NCBI GenBank assembly: GCA_025360015.1
Contig: JANYCZ010000067.1
Coordinates: forward strand, 62,001-126,000
DNA: 64,000 bases
Reading direction: 5' to 3'
Source: Verrucomicrobiota bacterium
Lineage (GTDB): Bacteria > Verrucomicrobiota > Verrucomicrobiia > Verrucomicrobiales > Verrucomicrobiaceae
The translations under genes and the position numbers were made by a program. This document shows, in pieces, positions 1 through 8,008 of this stretch. A model generated the notes under the pieces. The model saw only the letters and a list, made by a program, of their open reading frames with translations, ran no database searches and was not told the origin of the DNA. Position 1 is the first letter of the stretch; every line of letters starts with the position of its first letter.

Positions 1-207
1 CAGGCCCAGCTCTTTGGTTGGGCTAACATGTGGGGTAACTTCGGCGCAGCCGTCATGCCGATGCTTTTTGGCATGGTGCTTGCACGATTTGACACCAATC
101 ACGACTACCACGAAGGCGTGTGGATGTGCGCCGCAGCCTTCGTGCTCGCCGGCGTGTTTGCGCTGTTCGTGAACGCAGAAAAGCCCGTGATTCAGGAGAG
201 CGCATAA
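1..207 (+). CDS. MFS transporter, C-terminal fragment
   Basis: The reading frame is open from the first base and stops with TAA at 205-207, giving the last 68 residues of a protein that begins outside the window. The residues are hydrophobic, with a segment around WGNFGAAVMPMLFGMVL followed by a polar loop and a final helix (FVLAGVFALFVNAEKP). This is how the last two helices of a major facilitator superfamily permease usually look, so an inner-membrane transporter is likely. The substrate cannot be told from this piece. Confidence in a real coding end is high; the MFS assignment is inferred from helix pattern and the typical GN.G motif only. Confidence 0.7.
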   Translation, partial: QAQLFGWANMWGNFGAAVMPMLFGMVLARFDTNHDYHEGVWMCAAAFVLAGVFALFVNAEKPVIQESA

Positions 208-255
208 ACGCTCTCACCGCATCACGGGCGTGAAATCTAAATTCGGGGTCAGGTG

Positions 256-741
256 TTACCAGCCTTCGCCACCGCCGCCGCCGCTGTCACCGCGATTGCC
301 ACGGTCGAAACCGCCACCACCACGTTTGCCGCCGCCGCCGCCGCCGCCGCCACCACCACCGTAGCCGCCACGGCCACCGCCGCCGCCGCCACCACCGTAG
401 CCGCCACGGCCAGCGCCACCGCCGCCGCCGCCACCACCGCCGCCGTAACCACCGCGTCCGCCACCACCACCGCCGCCGCCTGCCGGACGTTCTTCACGTG
501 GGCGGGCTTCATTGATGGCAAGCTTGCGGCCCATGAATTCCTGGCCGTTTTGCGCGTTGATTGAGTTATTCATGGCATCTGCGGAGTCCATGGTCACGAA
601 GGCAAAGCCACGCGGACGGCCGCTTTCGCGATCCATCGGGAGGAAGACTTCGGTGACACCACCGTATTGGGAGAACAGCTCACGAATGTCTTGTTCTTGA
701 GCGGCGAAGGGCAGATTGCCCACGTACATCTTGGTATTCAT
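256..741 (-). CDS. RRM-domain RNA-binding protein with glycine-rich tail
   Basis: 161 aa. Residues 3-80 form a complete RNA recognition motif: RNP2 is MYVGNLPF near the N-terminus and RNP1 is RGFAFVTM about 40 residues later, the canonical spacing. The second half is almost pure glycine broken by RGGYGG repeats, an arginine-glycine tail of the kind that strengthens RNA binding and promotes self-association in eukaryotic hnRNPs and cyanobacterial Rbp proteins. It probably acts in the cytoplasm as an RNA chaperone, perhaps in the cold. The tail is encoded by near-perfect GGC/GGT triplet runs (256-490), prone to slippage, so tail length may vary between strains. It is monocistronic, with about 210 bp of leader before the next gene. 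Confidence 0.93.
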   Translation of the reverse strand: MNTKMYVGNLPFAAQEQDIRELFSQYGGVTEVFLPMDRESGRPRGFAFVTMDSADAMNNSINAQNGQEFMGRKLAINEARPREERPAGGGGGGGGRGGYGGGGGGGGGGAGRGGYGGGGGGGGRGGYGGGGGGGGGGGKRGGGGFDRGNRGDSGGGGGEGW

Positions 742-953
742 ATCTTTCGTTGTTGGGTGCGGTCCTCTGCCTCGTGTCAGAACCAGCCCCGATCATCGGT
801 ATATGAACACCAACGGATTCAAAATCACCTGATGCACGACTGAGCCTGACCCTTAACAGGTGACTTACGGCGTTTTATCGCCGGAAATCGGCTAAAGGCA
901 AACGAAACTTTGCTACTGTTTCACCCTGAAAATACCCTCAGGCGGGACGGAGC

Positions 954-1802
954 CTACTTCTTCAGCTTGCCCTCCACATAGGTAAGGATGCGCCCCACTT
1001 TGTCCGCATCCTGCGCTTCCTTGGCGGCTTCAAAGGCCGTCTTCGCCTGCAGCAGCTCGCGCAACAATGGCAGCGAGATAATCTCCTGCCCTGCAGTCTT
1101 CAGGCTTTCATAGCGCTCCTGCAAAGTGGGCAGGTCGGTGCTGCCGGACTCAAATTTTGAAAAGTCCACCTTCTCGACCTCGGCATCCAATTCCTTGAGA
1201 TGCGAGTCTTCGATCAGCTCGTCCAGCTTGGCATTCGCCTCAGTAAACTGGCCGCTTTTGATCAGTTGTTCGATTTCACCCCCACGATACTTCATCGCTT
1301 CCGTCGGCGGCACGCCGAGACCCTCCACCGCTGCTTTGAGCTTGCCGGCTTTCTCATGCGCTTTCGCCTCCAATCCTCCACCCCCACCACCTGCGGCCAG
1401 CTTCGGCGGCCCCAGTTTTTTGGCCTTGGCCATCTGCTCCGGTGTCAGGACATCACGCACCCCGATGAGCGCCCGCAGTTGCAGTTGTTTGATCGCCGCT
1501 TCTGCTTCCAGCAGTTTCGTGAGTTGCGCTGCCGCCGCCTCAGCAGTGGTGCTTTTGTCCTGCAGCAGATGGTTGAGGGCCTTCTGCTGCTCCTTCACAG
1601 CCTGCTCCAGCGGCCCAGCCTGTTCACGCGCCGCGCTGAGCTGCGCATTGATCTGCGTCTGCTGCTCGCCGGTCAGCGCCAGTTCGTCCCGCACAGAAGC
1701 GAGCATGTCAGGATGCAGCAGCCCGCTTTTCAGCCATTCTTCGACTTGGGCGGCAGGCAGACTGGCGATGGAGAGGAGCAGACAGCAAAGGAGCTTTTTC
1801 AT
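954..1802 (-). CDS. Secreted Spy/CpxP-like (LTxxQ-type) periplasmic protein
   Basis: 282 aa with an N-terminal signal peptide (MKKLLCCLLLSIASLPAAQ). The mature part is helical and charged. It has two LTxEQ-type stretches (LTGEQQTQI and LTPEQMAKAKKL) spaced like the paired motifs of Spy, CpxP and CnrX, which are periplasmic stress or metal sensors. A glycine run (GGGGGG, about residue 138) separates the Spy-like half from a second charged helical half not recognised further. Its ATG overlaps the stop of the upstream membrane protein gene by 4 bp (ATGA, 1799-1802), so the two are translationally coupled. In this context it probably senses an envelope signal for the sigma factor encoded first in the operon. 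The family call is by motif and context. Confidence 0.7.
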   Translation of the reverse strand: MKKLLCCLLLSIASLPAAQVEEWLKSGLLHPDMLASVRDELALTGEQQTQINAQLSAAREQAGPLEQAVKEQQKALNHLLQDKSTTAEAAAAQLTKLLEAEAAIKQLQLRALIGVRDVLTPEQMAKAKKLGPPKLAAGGGGGGLEAKAHEKAGKLKAAVEGLGVPPTEAMKYRGGEIEQLIKSGQFTEANAKLDELIEDSHLKELDAEVEKVDFSKFESGSTDLPTLQERYESLKTAGQEIISLPLLRELLQAKTAFEAAKEAQDADKVGRILTYVEGKLKK

Positions 1803-2131
1803 GGAATAGAGCGGTTGAGTTGTGAGGTTAAAAGGAAATCTGAAGGCGCTTCAAAGCTCAGGAGCGCTGGCTCCACGCTGGCAAACAGTTCACCTGGAGG
1901 CGAGTCGAGCAACGGCGGCAGCGCTTCCGTCAATGGCTGCTCATGTCGTGGCATGAGCGTGAGAAAAATTGCAACCACACTGGCCGTTACCAGTGCCCAG
2001 CGCAGCACAGGACGCGAGCGCAGCACAGGGCGGTCCACCAGTTCCGCGCGCCAGGCCGGTGCGTCTCCACGGTCCCACCGGCGTGCGTGCGCAAAGATCG
2101 CGATCAGATCGTCGTCAGACTTGGGGTTCAT
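1799..2131 (-). CDS. Small single-pass membrane protein, putative anti-sigma factor
   Basis: 110 aa from the ATG at 2131. A longer start is possible, but 2131 overlaps the end of the sigma gene by 17 bp and gives a sensible protein. Layout: about 43 cytoplasmic residues starting MNPKSDDDLIAIFAHARRWD, one transmembrane helix (WALVTASVVAIFLTLM, about residues 45-61), then a periplasmic tail. This size and topology match CnrY-type anti-sigma factors, which hold an ECF sigma factor at the membrane through a short N-terminal helix. There is no zinc-finger HxxxCxxC motif, so it is not a ZAS-type anti-sigma. Function is inferred from topology and from its place between a sigma gene and a Spy-like sensor gene. 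Confidence 0.65.
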   Translation of the reverse strand: MNPKSDDDLIAIFAHARRWDRGDAPAWRAELVDRPVLRSRPVLRWALVTASVVAIFLTLMPRHEQPLTEALPPLLDSPPGELFASVEPALLSFEAPSDFLLTSQLNRSIP

Positions 2132-2645
2132 GGCACGGGGCGGGTTGCAGCAGCGTGCGCAGGCGCGCTTTGCCGCGTTCGTAATGCTGGCGTACCGAGC
2201 CAATGCTCACACGCATCACGCCCGCCGCCTCGTTGAGCGTGAGATCCTGGTAAAACACCAGATGCAGCACCTCCGCCTGCCGTGCGGGCAGTTGTGCTAG
2301 GCAGCGCCGCAGCTCGGCCCTGCGTTCGTCCAGCTCCATCTTTCCCGCCGGCGACGGACGCGGATCGTGCGCATCGCCCGTGAGTTGCAGCAGCAGCCTG
2401 CCCAGCAGGGATTCGCGATACCGCAGCCTCCGAAACTCCTCGTGCGCCGTGAAGCGGATCACCCCAAACCACCACGTCTTGAAGCTGGAGCGCCCGTCGT
2501 GCCGCGCCCGTTCCCGCGCCAGCTTGAGATACGCGTTTTGCAGCACGTCCTCCGCGCGCCCATGCTCGCCGGCACAGCAGTGCAGCGCCCAGCCAAAGGC
2601 GTCGGGATGCAGGGCTTCGAGCTGGTCGGCCATGGCGCGTTCCAT
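2115..2645 (-). CDS. ECF-type RNA polymerase sigma factor
   Basis: 176 aa. Region 2 is visible as HGRAEDVLQNAYLKLARE followed by the aromatic-rich SFKTWWFGVIRFTAHEE that melts the -10 element. Region 4 is the C-terminal helix-turn-helix (LPARQAEVLHLVFYQDLTL then MRVSIGSVRQHYERGKARL), which reads the -35 box. Length is normal for ECF factors. It is the first gene of a three-gene operon with the putative anti-sigma (1799-2131) and the Spy-like secreted protein (954-1802), an order like cnrH-cnrY-cnrX though rearranged. It probably redirects RNA polymerase in response to an envelope or metal signal. Start at 2645 or the next ATG four codons on are equally possible. Confidence 0.9.
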   Translation of the reverse strand: MERAMADQLEALHPDAFGWALHCCAGEHGRAEDVLQNAYLKLARERARHDGRSSFKTWWFGVIRFTAHEEFRRLRYRESLLGRLLLQLTGDAHDPRPSPAGKMELDERRAELRRCLAQLPARQAEVLHLVFYQDLTLNEAAGVMRVSIGSVRQHYERGKARLRTLLQPAPCHEPQV

Positions 2646-2720
2646 TCATTTCCCGCTGAGTGACGCGGGACGCCGCGTTTGTATGACACCCCCGTCAAAA
2701 TAACCAGCCACTTCCACGCC

Positions 2721-3743
2721 TCATTTCAGCAGCACCCCCATCCCCAGCAGCAGCGTCAGGATCAGCGTCCCGCCCGCCGCATACCACAGTTGCACCAGTT
2801 GCTCCGGCGTCAGCACCCCCTGCCCCGGCAGCAGCGCCACGGCAAACATCAGCCCGATCAGCAGCCAGCTAGAGAGCAGGAAAAACGTCGGACTGTAAGG
2901 CTTGGGCGCCTTGAGCGCCTGCTCCGCCAGCAGCGGAAAATCTTCCGGCGCCGCCACACCCGTCGGCCGTGGGAGAAGGACCGGGCTGCCCAAAGCTGGC
3001 GGTGCCTGCATGGCCGACCTGCCAGGCTGCTCCGCCTTTTGCCGGGCCACAATTTTGGGGCCAAAATCCGCACTCTTGGCCATAATGGCCGGCACCTTTG
3101 CCAAGGGGGCATGAGCCGTCACCAACGGCTTTGCCACCGCCTGCGGCAGCGCAGTCGCCTCACCACGGCGGATGAGCAGCACCCGCCCGCCGATGCTCAA
3201 ACTCAGCGGCAGTTCCAGCTCAGCCTCGGTTTCACCCGCACGCCCCAGCCAGCCCACCACGGCGGAATCATCCAGCAACTGCACCAGCACCTTGCCCCCT
3301 GCCGCCGCCCACAGCGCCAGCAGCACCTCAGGGCAGCCGGCATCGGGAATGACCACGTCACAATCCTGGCTCGAGCCCAGCCGCAGCGGCCGGTCAGGCG
3401 GCAGTACTAGCCGTGTTTCCCCGGCGCTCAGACCCTGCACCGCCAGCTCTCGCGCAGCCTCGCCCGGGCCTGGTTTGAAAGGAGGGAAAATCTGCAGCTC
3501 ACACCCGCCCAGCGTGAGCTTCCACGGCAGCGGCTGCGCATACGGCACGCTCCCATTGCCCGGGTGCACCACCACCAGATGGCAGCCGTTCACAAACTGC
3601 GCCGTCAGCTCCACCTCCTGCACCCCCTCCGCATCCACTCGCAGGCTGCATGTCTCCGCACGGCCCACACTCATCGTCTCCCCGTCCTGCACCAGCAGGC
3701 AGCGGCGGCGGCCGTTCAATTCATAGACAACAGGGATCTTCAT
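2721..3743 (-). CDS. FHA-like domain membrane protein, unknown function
   Basis: 340 aa. Two segments near residues 20-40 and 115-135 read like FHA beta-sandwich starts (MSVGRAETCSLRV and LRLGSSQDCDVVIPD), each with the G-R/S pattern that in FHA domains contacts phosphothreonine. The first copy keeps the arginine; the second has serine there. A proline/alanine-rich linker follows. The C-terminus has two transmembrane helices (LLSSWLLIGLMFAVALLP and a final TLILTLLLGMGVLLK), which places the FHA-like part in the cytoplasm. It may recruit a phosphorylated partner to the membrane, but no kinase gene lies beside it. The FHA call is a judgement from two short motifs. Confidence 0.6.
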   Translation of the reverse strand: MKIPVVYELNGRRRCLLVQDGETMSVGRAETCSLRVDAEGVQEVELTAQFVNGCHLVVVHPGNGSVPYAQPLPWKLTLGGCELQIFPPFKPGPGEAARELAVQGLSAGETRLVLPPDRPLRLGSSQDCDVVIPDAGCPEVLLALWAAAGGKVLVQLLDDSAVVGWLGRAGETEAELELPLSLSIGGRVLLIRRGEATALPQAVAKPLVTAHAPLAKVPAIMAKSADFGPKIVARQKAEQPGRSAMQAPPALGSPVLLPRPTGVAAPEDFPLLAEQALKAPKPYSPTFFLLSSWLLIGLMFAVALLPGQGVLTPEQLVQLWYAAGGTLILTLLLGMGVLLK

Positions 3744-3789
3744 GCAGGGGCTTGTTTAAGCTGCAACCACGCGCAAGTCGAACAAACCC

Positions 3790-4269
3790 TCATCCCTTGC
3801 TCAGGCTACAGTCAAACCGCTCCCGCACCGCCTTCTCCCGGTACGCAAAGATGCGCTCAAGCTGCGGCCTCACCAGCGGTGCATGCACCAGATCTCCGAG
3901 CGGGCCAAAGGGCAGCACATACGTCGCCCTGTCCTCCACCTCCATCCGGCCATCGCCCAGATCATGAAACTCATGCTCATGGTGCCACACCGCATACGGC
4001 CCGGTACGCTGCTCGTCGATGAACCGCACCCCCTCCTCCACCAGCGTGATCTCAGACAGCCACGTCATCGGCAGTCCCAGCAACGGCCGCACTCGGTAGG
4101 CGATCATCATCCCCTCCCGCATGCGCGCCGGCAGATCCGGCGTGAGAATCTCGAACCCCAGCTCCGGCGGTGTGATCTTCGCCAGATTCCGCGGGTCCGA
4201 GAAAAAATCCCACGCCTCCTGCCGCGTGGCTCGGATGATCTGCTTCGTGTGCAAGGTGTGAACAGCCAT
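3790..4269 (-). CDS. SRPBCC-superfamily ligand-binding protein
   Basis: 159 aa from ATG 4269, chosen because it lies 5 bp after the SDR stop and starts the domain directly. The pattern VHTLHTKQIIRATRQEAWDFFSDPRNLAKITPP is the usual opening of the START/polyketide-cyclase-like helix-grip fold, and RTGPYAVWHHEHEF matches the W.H.H.F strand common in this family. Such proteins have a hydrophobic cavity for a small ligand. Family members beside short-chain dehydrogenases are often annotated as SRPBCC 'cell-division inhibitor-like' proteins, but no function is established. It sits downstream of the SDR at 4275-5099 and is probably co-transcribed. Confidence 0.8.
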   Translation of the reverse strand: MAVHTLHTKQIIRATRQEAWDFFSDPRNLAKITPPELGFEILTPDLPARMREGMMIAYRVRPLLGLPMTWLSEITLVEEGVRFIDEQRTGPYAVWHHEHEFHDLGDGRMEVEDRATYVLPFGPLGDLVHAPLVRPQLERIFAYREKAVRERFDCSLSKG

Positions 4270-4274
4270 GATGA

Positions 4275-5099
4275 TCAGTTTGGAAAGTCCGTGTTTGCCG
4301 CCACCTCGCCCCACTTTTCCGCCTCCCGCGTCAGCGCCGCCGCTTTGTCCCGCATCTTCTTCACCACATACTTGCCCAGCGGCAGCCTCAGCGGTGCTTC
4401 GCAGTCCAGCACCATCTTCACGATCGCCTCGGCAGCACGCACCGGATCACCCGGCTGCTTGCCATTCACCGTCTCAAGAAACGTCGCAAACTTGCGCGCG
4501 CTCCCCGCATAGTCCGCGATCTCACCCGCCGCCTTCTCCAACCCCCGTGCGATAAAATCCGTCCGAAACGGCCCCGGCTGTATCAGCGTCACCTGAATCC
4601 CCAGCGGCGCCAGTTCCAGCCGCAGGCTCTCGCTCATCATCTCCAGCGCCGCCTTCGCTCCGCCATAGATCCCAAAACCCGGGTAATTCGAAATCGCCGC
4701 AGCAGCGCTGATGTTCACGATGTGCCCGCTCTTCTGCGCCCGCAGCATCGGCAGTGCCGCGCGGATCACATTCAGCGGCCCAAAAAAATTCGTCTCCACA
4801 CTCCGGCGGATCTGCTCGTCACTGCACTCCTCCACCGCTCCGATCAGCCCGTAGCCCGCGTTGTTCACGATCACATCCAGCGCTCCCGCTGCCGCCATCA
4901 CCTCGCGCACGTTGTCAGCATCCGTGATGTCCAGTGCCATCACCTCACAGCTACCCGACCGCTCCAGATCCGCGATGCTCCTCACATCCCGCGCCGTAGC
5001 AATGACACGCTGCCCCGCACTCAAAGCCGCCTCCGCAATAGCACGCCCAAAGCCGCTCGAACAGCCTGTGATCAGCCACGTAAAAACTTGATGGGACAT
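4275..5099 (-). CDS. Short-chain dehydrogenase/reductase
   Basis: 274 aa classical SDR. The NAD(P)-binding motif TGCSSGFG is at residues 11-18, the structural NNAG at 79-82, and the catalytic set is Ser131, Tyr145 and Lys149 (YGGAK). Length and the C-terminal pattern (LIQPGPFRTDF) fit the group of SDRs that start TWLITGCSSGFGR, which are cytoplasmic NADP-dependent oxidoreductases of mostly unknown substrate. A basic residue soon after the second strand (ATARD) suggests NADPH preference. It is followed at 5 bp by the SRPBCC gene, so the two likely form an operon. Confidence 0.92.
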   Translation of the reverse strand: MSHQVFTWLITGCSSGFGRAIAEAALSAGQRVIATARDVRSIADLERSGSCEVMALDITDADNVREVMAAAGALDVIVNNAGYGLIGAVEECSDEQIRRSVETNFFGPLNVIRAALPMLRAQKSGHIVNISAAAAISNYPGFGIYGGAKAALEMMSESLRLELAPLGIQVTLIQPGPFRTDFIARGLEKAAGEIADYAGSARKFATFLETVNGKQPGDPVRAAEAIVKMVLDCEAPLRLPLGKYVVKKMRDKAAALTREAEKWGEVAANTDFPN

Positions 5100-5148
5100 G
5101 CGCTATGCTACGCCTTGAGAAGAGACTCGGCTGCACAAAGCCCAGTCT

Positions 5149-5400
5149 CTAAAAGCTTGCTCCGGGTCTCGCCAGCCGGATCGGACCATGGGCAGCCATT
5201 GGATCGGCAGGAAGGCCCTTTTGCGTGCAGACCAGAAGCCCCTCCTCCACCAGCGCCGTCGCCACCTCGCGCACCCTCGGCATCAGCGGACGCCAGTCGC
5301 GGCTGAGCTGGCGCGCCGCCTCCGAAGGGCAGAAGGTGGCCCCCTGCTTCCGGTCCGCCGCGAAACTCAGCAAGCACTCACGAATAGCTCCCTCATCCAT
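5149..5400 (-). CDS. DUF3253 protein
   Basis: 83 aa with the DUF3253 pattern: a short helix, then FCPSEAARQLSRDWRPLMPRVREVATALVEEG and a basic wing ending GPIRLAR. The fold looks like a small winged helix and the family is uncharacterised; members often occur in cytoplasmic, stress-linked contexts. Its ATG (5398-5400) directly abuts the TspO stop codon (5401-5403) with no gap, so it is almost certainly translated from the tspO mRNA. Function unknown. Confidence 0.8.
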   Translation of the reverse strand: MDEGAIRECLLSFAADRKQGATFCPSEAARQLSRDWRPLMPRVREVATALVEEGLLVCTQKGLPADPMAAHGPIRLARPGASF

Positions 5401-5877
5401 TCAACTGTTCAGCCTCCAAAGCGTGAAGTTCAAATAGGTCGCAAACGTGACCCATGCCAGATACGGCACAAACAGCCCTCCGGCGGTTGCATTCACCCGC
5501 CGGAAGCTCAGCAGCGTCAGCAGAATCGCCACCCACAGCGCCACGATCACGATCAACGCCGGCACCATGGCATGCGCGCTGAAAAAGATCGGCGTCCACG
5601 CCGCATTCAGTACCAGTTGCACCAGATAAAGCCCCAGCGGCCTGCCAAATCCCACCCGCTTCCACACCAGCCACGCCGCCACCGCCATCAGCACATAAAG
5701 CAGCGTCCACACCGGCCCAAACAACCATGCAGGCGGATTCCAGGCGGGCTTCTGCAGCGCCGCATACCACGCCCCCGGCATGTCAATAAACGCACTGACC
5801 GCCGGCGCAGCGAAAGTGAGGAGGATGAATCCGGCCAGCGCGAGACCGTGGCGTGGTTGGGGGGAAGAAACACTCAT
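5401..5877 (-). CDS. tspO: TspO/MBR family membrane protein
   Basis: 158 aa from the ATG at 5877; a longer frame upstream lacks hydrophobic sequence and was not used. Five hydrophobic helices are visible, and the family signature W-N-P-P-A-W-x-F-G-P-V-W-T-x-L-Y occurs about residues 41-57 (WNPPAWLFGPVWTLLY), with the closing WVTFATYLN helix. TspO proteins are integral membrane tryptophan-rich sensors that bind porphyrins and in photosynthetic bacteria respond to oxygen and light. A porphyrin link is interesting here because the window also has a heme oxygenase/bacteriophytochrome operon, but the two loci are 14 kb apart and nothing ties them directly. Confidence 0.92.
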   Translation of the reverse strand: MSVSSPQPRHGLALAGFILLTFAAPAVSAFIDMPGAWYAALQKPAWNPPAWLFGPVWTLLYVLMAVAAWLVWKRVGFGRPLGLYLVQLVLNAAWTPIFFSAHAMVPALIVIVALWVAILLTLLSFRRVNATAGGLFVPYLAWVTFATYLNFTLWRLNS

Positions 5878-6063
5878 GACATCCGCCAATACGCGTTTCG
5901 CCGCCGTTCCGCGTGCCTCTCCAAACTCCCCCACGGTGGAAAACCTCAGGCTTGCCCACAGCCGCCGCCTGCACTTCGCATGTTCACCCGCGTCCTCCAT
6001 CGCCCCCCCTCGCCAACGAGCGTCCTTGACCGCATGGCACACCACCTGCCTCATTTTGCACGC

Positions 6064-6447
6064 ATGCCCCTCCTCCGCTACCTCCAAAACCTCTCCACCG
6101 GCCGCACCATCCTCTGGTGCTACTTCATCTGGTGGGCGTTGAGCATCATCCACCATTTCGATCCCACGCCACGCATCTGGCTGACCTCACTCGGCCTCAG
6201 CGGCATCATCGGTGCCGCGCTCATCATCAGCACACGGCCCTCGTCCGGCACTGTGGCAAAAATGGACCCCTGGGTCGTCTTCCGCCTCTTCCTCATGCCC
6301 TTCTGCGTCTCCAGCTTCGCCGCCTTGGTGAAGGACGCAGGCTACGTGCTGGTGTTCCCGCCTTCATGGCGTGAAAACGCCACCGGCATCGGCTTGATCA
6401 TCGCCTTTCTGCTCGTGGTTTTCAGCGTCAAAAAATCACGCCAGTGA
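6064..6447 (+). CDS. Hypothetical membrane protein
   Basis: 127 aa from ATG 6064 (6034 is an alternative). Four hydrophobic stretches are visible: TILWCYFIWWALSIIHHF, WLTSLGLSGIIGAALIIS, VFRLFLMPFCVSSFAAL and ATGIGLIIAFLLVVF, so it is a small four-helix inner-membrane protein. It is divergent from tspO and convergent with the ABC transporter operon. I do not recognise the family. Confidence 0.65.
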   Translation: MPLLRYLQNLSTGRTILWCYFIWWALSIIHHFDPTPRIWLTSLGLSGIIGAALIISTRPSSGTVAKMDPWVVFRLFLMPFCVSSFAALVKDAGYVLVFPPSWRENATGIGLIIAFLLVVFSVKKSRQ

Positions 6448-6459
6448 AGGCCCTGCCCC

Positions 6460-7248
6460 TCACTTCAGATCACCCATGCCACCGCCATGCACGTCCATGC
6501 CCATGATCGCAAAAATGCGGTCACGCGCGGCGAGGTAGCCGGGGGAATCCAGATCCCGCGGTCGCGGCAAATCAATGCGCACCTCCTCGGCCACAGTGGC
6601 CGGACGCTTGCTCATCACCACCACGCGATCCGCCAGTTGCACCGCTTCTTCAATGTCATGCGTGACAAACAACACCGTTTTCTTCTCCGCCTGCCAGATG
6701 CGAATGAGATCCGCGCGCATCTTCAATCGCGTGATGAAATCCAGCGCCCCAAACGGTTCATCCATGTACAGCACATCCGCATTCGCCGCCAGGGCTCGGG
6801 CGATCTCCACACGCTGCCGCATGCCGCCTGAAAGCTCACGCGGGTAGGATTTCTCAAAGCCGGTGAGGCCCACCATGCCAATGTAGTGCGTCACACGCTC
6901 TTCACGCTCCTTTGCCGGGCGCGACATCAGCCCGAAGCCGATGTTTTCCTCGATCGTGAGCCACGGAAACACACCGTTTTCTTGAAACACAAAGATGCGG
7001 CGTGGATCAGGCCCGTTCACCGGCTCCCCCGCCACCTTCACCTCCCCCTGCGACTCCTTGAAAAAGCCGCCAATGATGTTCAGCAGCGTCGATTTCCCAC
7101 AGCCTGACGGTCCGACCACGCAGACAAATTCGCCCGCCTGCACATCCAGATTCACACGCTCCAGCACATGCACCTGCTCCCCGGCTTTCTTGCCCGGGAA
7201 AGACTTCCAGCAATCGCGGACGTGGATGAGTGATTTATCTTTGTCCAT
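6460..7248 (-). CDS. ABC transporter ATP-binding protein, nitrate/sulfonate/taurine type
   Basis: 262 aa. All ABC motifs are present: Walker A GPSGCGKST (46-54), Q-loop Q89 in VFQENGVFPW, signature LSGGMRQRVEIARAL (139-153), Walker B VLYMDEP (159-165) and the switch His197 (THD). The sequence style (FPWLTIEENI, SGGMRQRVEIARAL) is that of SsuB/TauB/NrtD ATPases that energise import of nitrate, alkanesulfonates, taurine or related small anions. It overlaps the permease gene by 14 bp (7235-7248), so translation is coupled. Substrate cannot be decided from this subunit. Confidence 0.95.
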   Translation of the reverse strand: MDKDKSLIHVRDCWKSFPGKKAGEQVHVLERVNLDVQAGEFVCVVGPSGCGKSTLLNIIGGFFKESQGEVKVAGEPVNGPDPRRIFVFQENGVFPWLTIEENIGFGLMSRPAKEREERVTHYIGMVGLTGFEKSYPRELSGGMRQRVEIARALAANADVLYMDEPFGALDFITRLKMRADLIRIWQAEKKTVLFVTHDIEEAVQLADRVVVMSKRPATVAEEVRIDLPRPRDLDSPGYLAARDRIFAIMGMDVHGGGMGDLK

Positions 7249-7996
7249 AGCCCCATTTCACTTCGTCAAATTTTTCCAATTGCCGGATCAGCAGATCCAG
7301 CACCAGCCCGATCAATCCAATCATCACCATGCCCGCGACCACCAGGTCATAGCGTTTGCCCGCATTACGCGCGTCGATGATCAGATACCCCAGCCCGCTG
7401 TTCACCGCGATCATTTCCGCCGCCACCACCACCAGCCAGGCGATGCCCAGCGCGATGCGGATGCCCGTGATGATCTGCGGCAGCGCTGCAGGAAGAATCA
7501 CACGCCGGAAAAGCTGCGGCCCCTTGATCCCAAAGTTCTGCGCCGCGCGCAGGTAAACGAGCTGCATGTTCTGCACCGCCGCCATGGAGGACACGGTGAT
7601 CGGAAACACGCTCGCCAGGAAGATCAGGAAGATCGGCGCGGTGTCATCAATGCCGAACCACAGAATCGCCACGGGAATCCACGCGATGGGAGAGATGGGA
7701 CGCAGGATCTGAATCATCGGGTTCAGCGCCTGAAACGCCGGCTTGAACCAGCCGAGGATCAAACCCAGCGGCACCCCCACCAGCACTGCGAGCCCGAAAC
7801 CCCAGCTCACACGAAACAGTGAGGCCACGATGTATTTGAGCAGCAACCCCTTCTCAAACAGCTCACGGATGCCGCCCACCACCTCCATGGGCGTCGGGAA
7901 AAGATCGCTGCCGGACAGGCGAACAAGGGAGTGCCACACGATCAAAAAAATCACCGCAGTGGCGAGCGGTAGGAAGACGGCGGAGAAATGCTTCAT
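7235..7996 (-). CDS. ABC transporter permease, nitrate/sulfonate/taurine type
   Basis: 253 aa integral membrane protein with about six helices. The cytoplasmic coupling (EAA) loop is visible as RAAQNFGIKGPQLFRRVILPAALPQIITG and is followed by ALGIAWLVVVAAEMIAVNSGLGYLI, the standard SsuC/TauC/NrtB C-terminal pattern. It lies between the substrate-binding protein gene (12 bp gap) and the ATPase gene (14 bp overlap), giving the order binding protein, permease, ATPase. Confidence 0.95.
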   Translation of the reverse strand: MKHFSAVFLPLATAVIFLIVWHSLVRLSGSDLFPTPMEVVGGIRELFEKGLLLKYIVASLFRVSWGFGLAVLVGVPLGLILGWFKPAFQALNPMIQILRPISPIAWIPVAILWFGIDDTAPIFLIFLASVFPITVSSMAAVQNMQLVYLRAAQNFGIKGPQLFRRVILPAALPQIITGIRIALGIAWLVVVAAEMIAVNSGLGYLIIDARNAGKRYDLVVAGMVMIGLIGLVLDLLIRQLEKFDEVKWGYGQR

Positions 7997-8008
7997 GCTT
8001 GGGACGGT

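Noticed and set aside
249-564. Alanine/threonine/valine-rich reading frames on both strands over the RRM gene
   Set aside because: They are the other frames of the glycine triplet tract and have no domain; the RRM frame explains the region.
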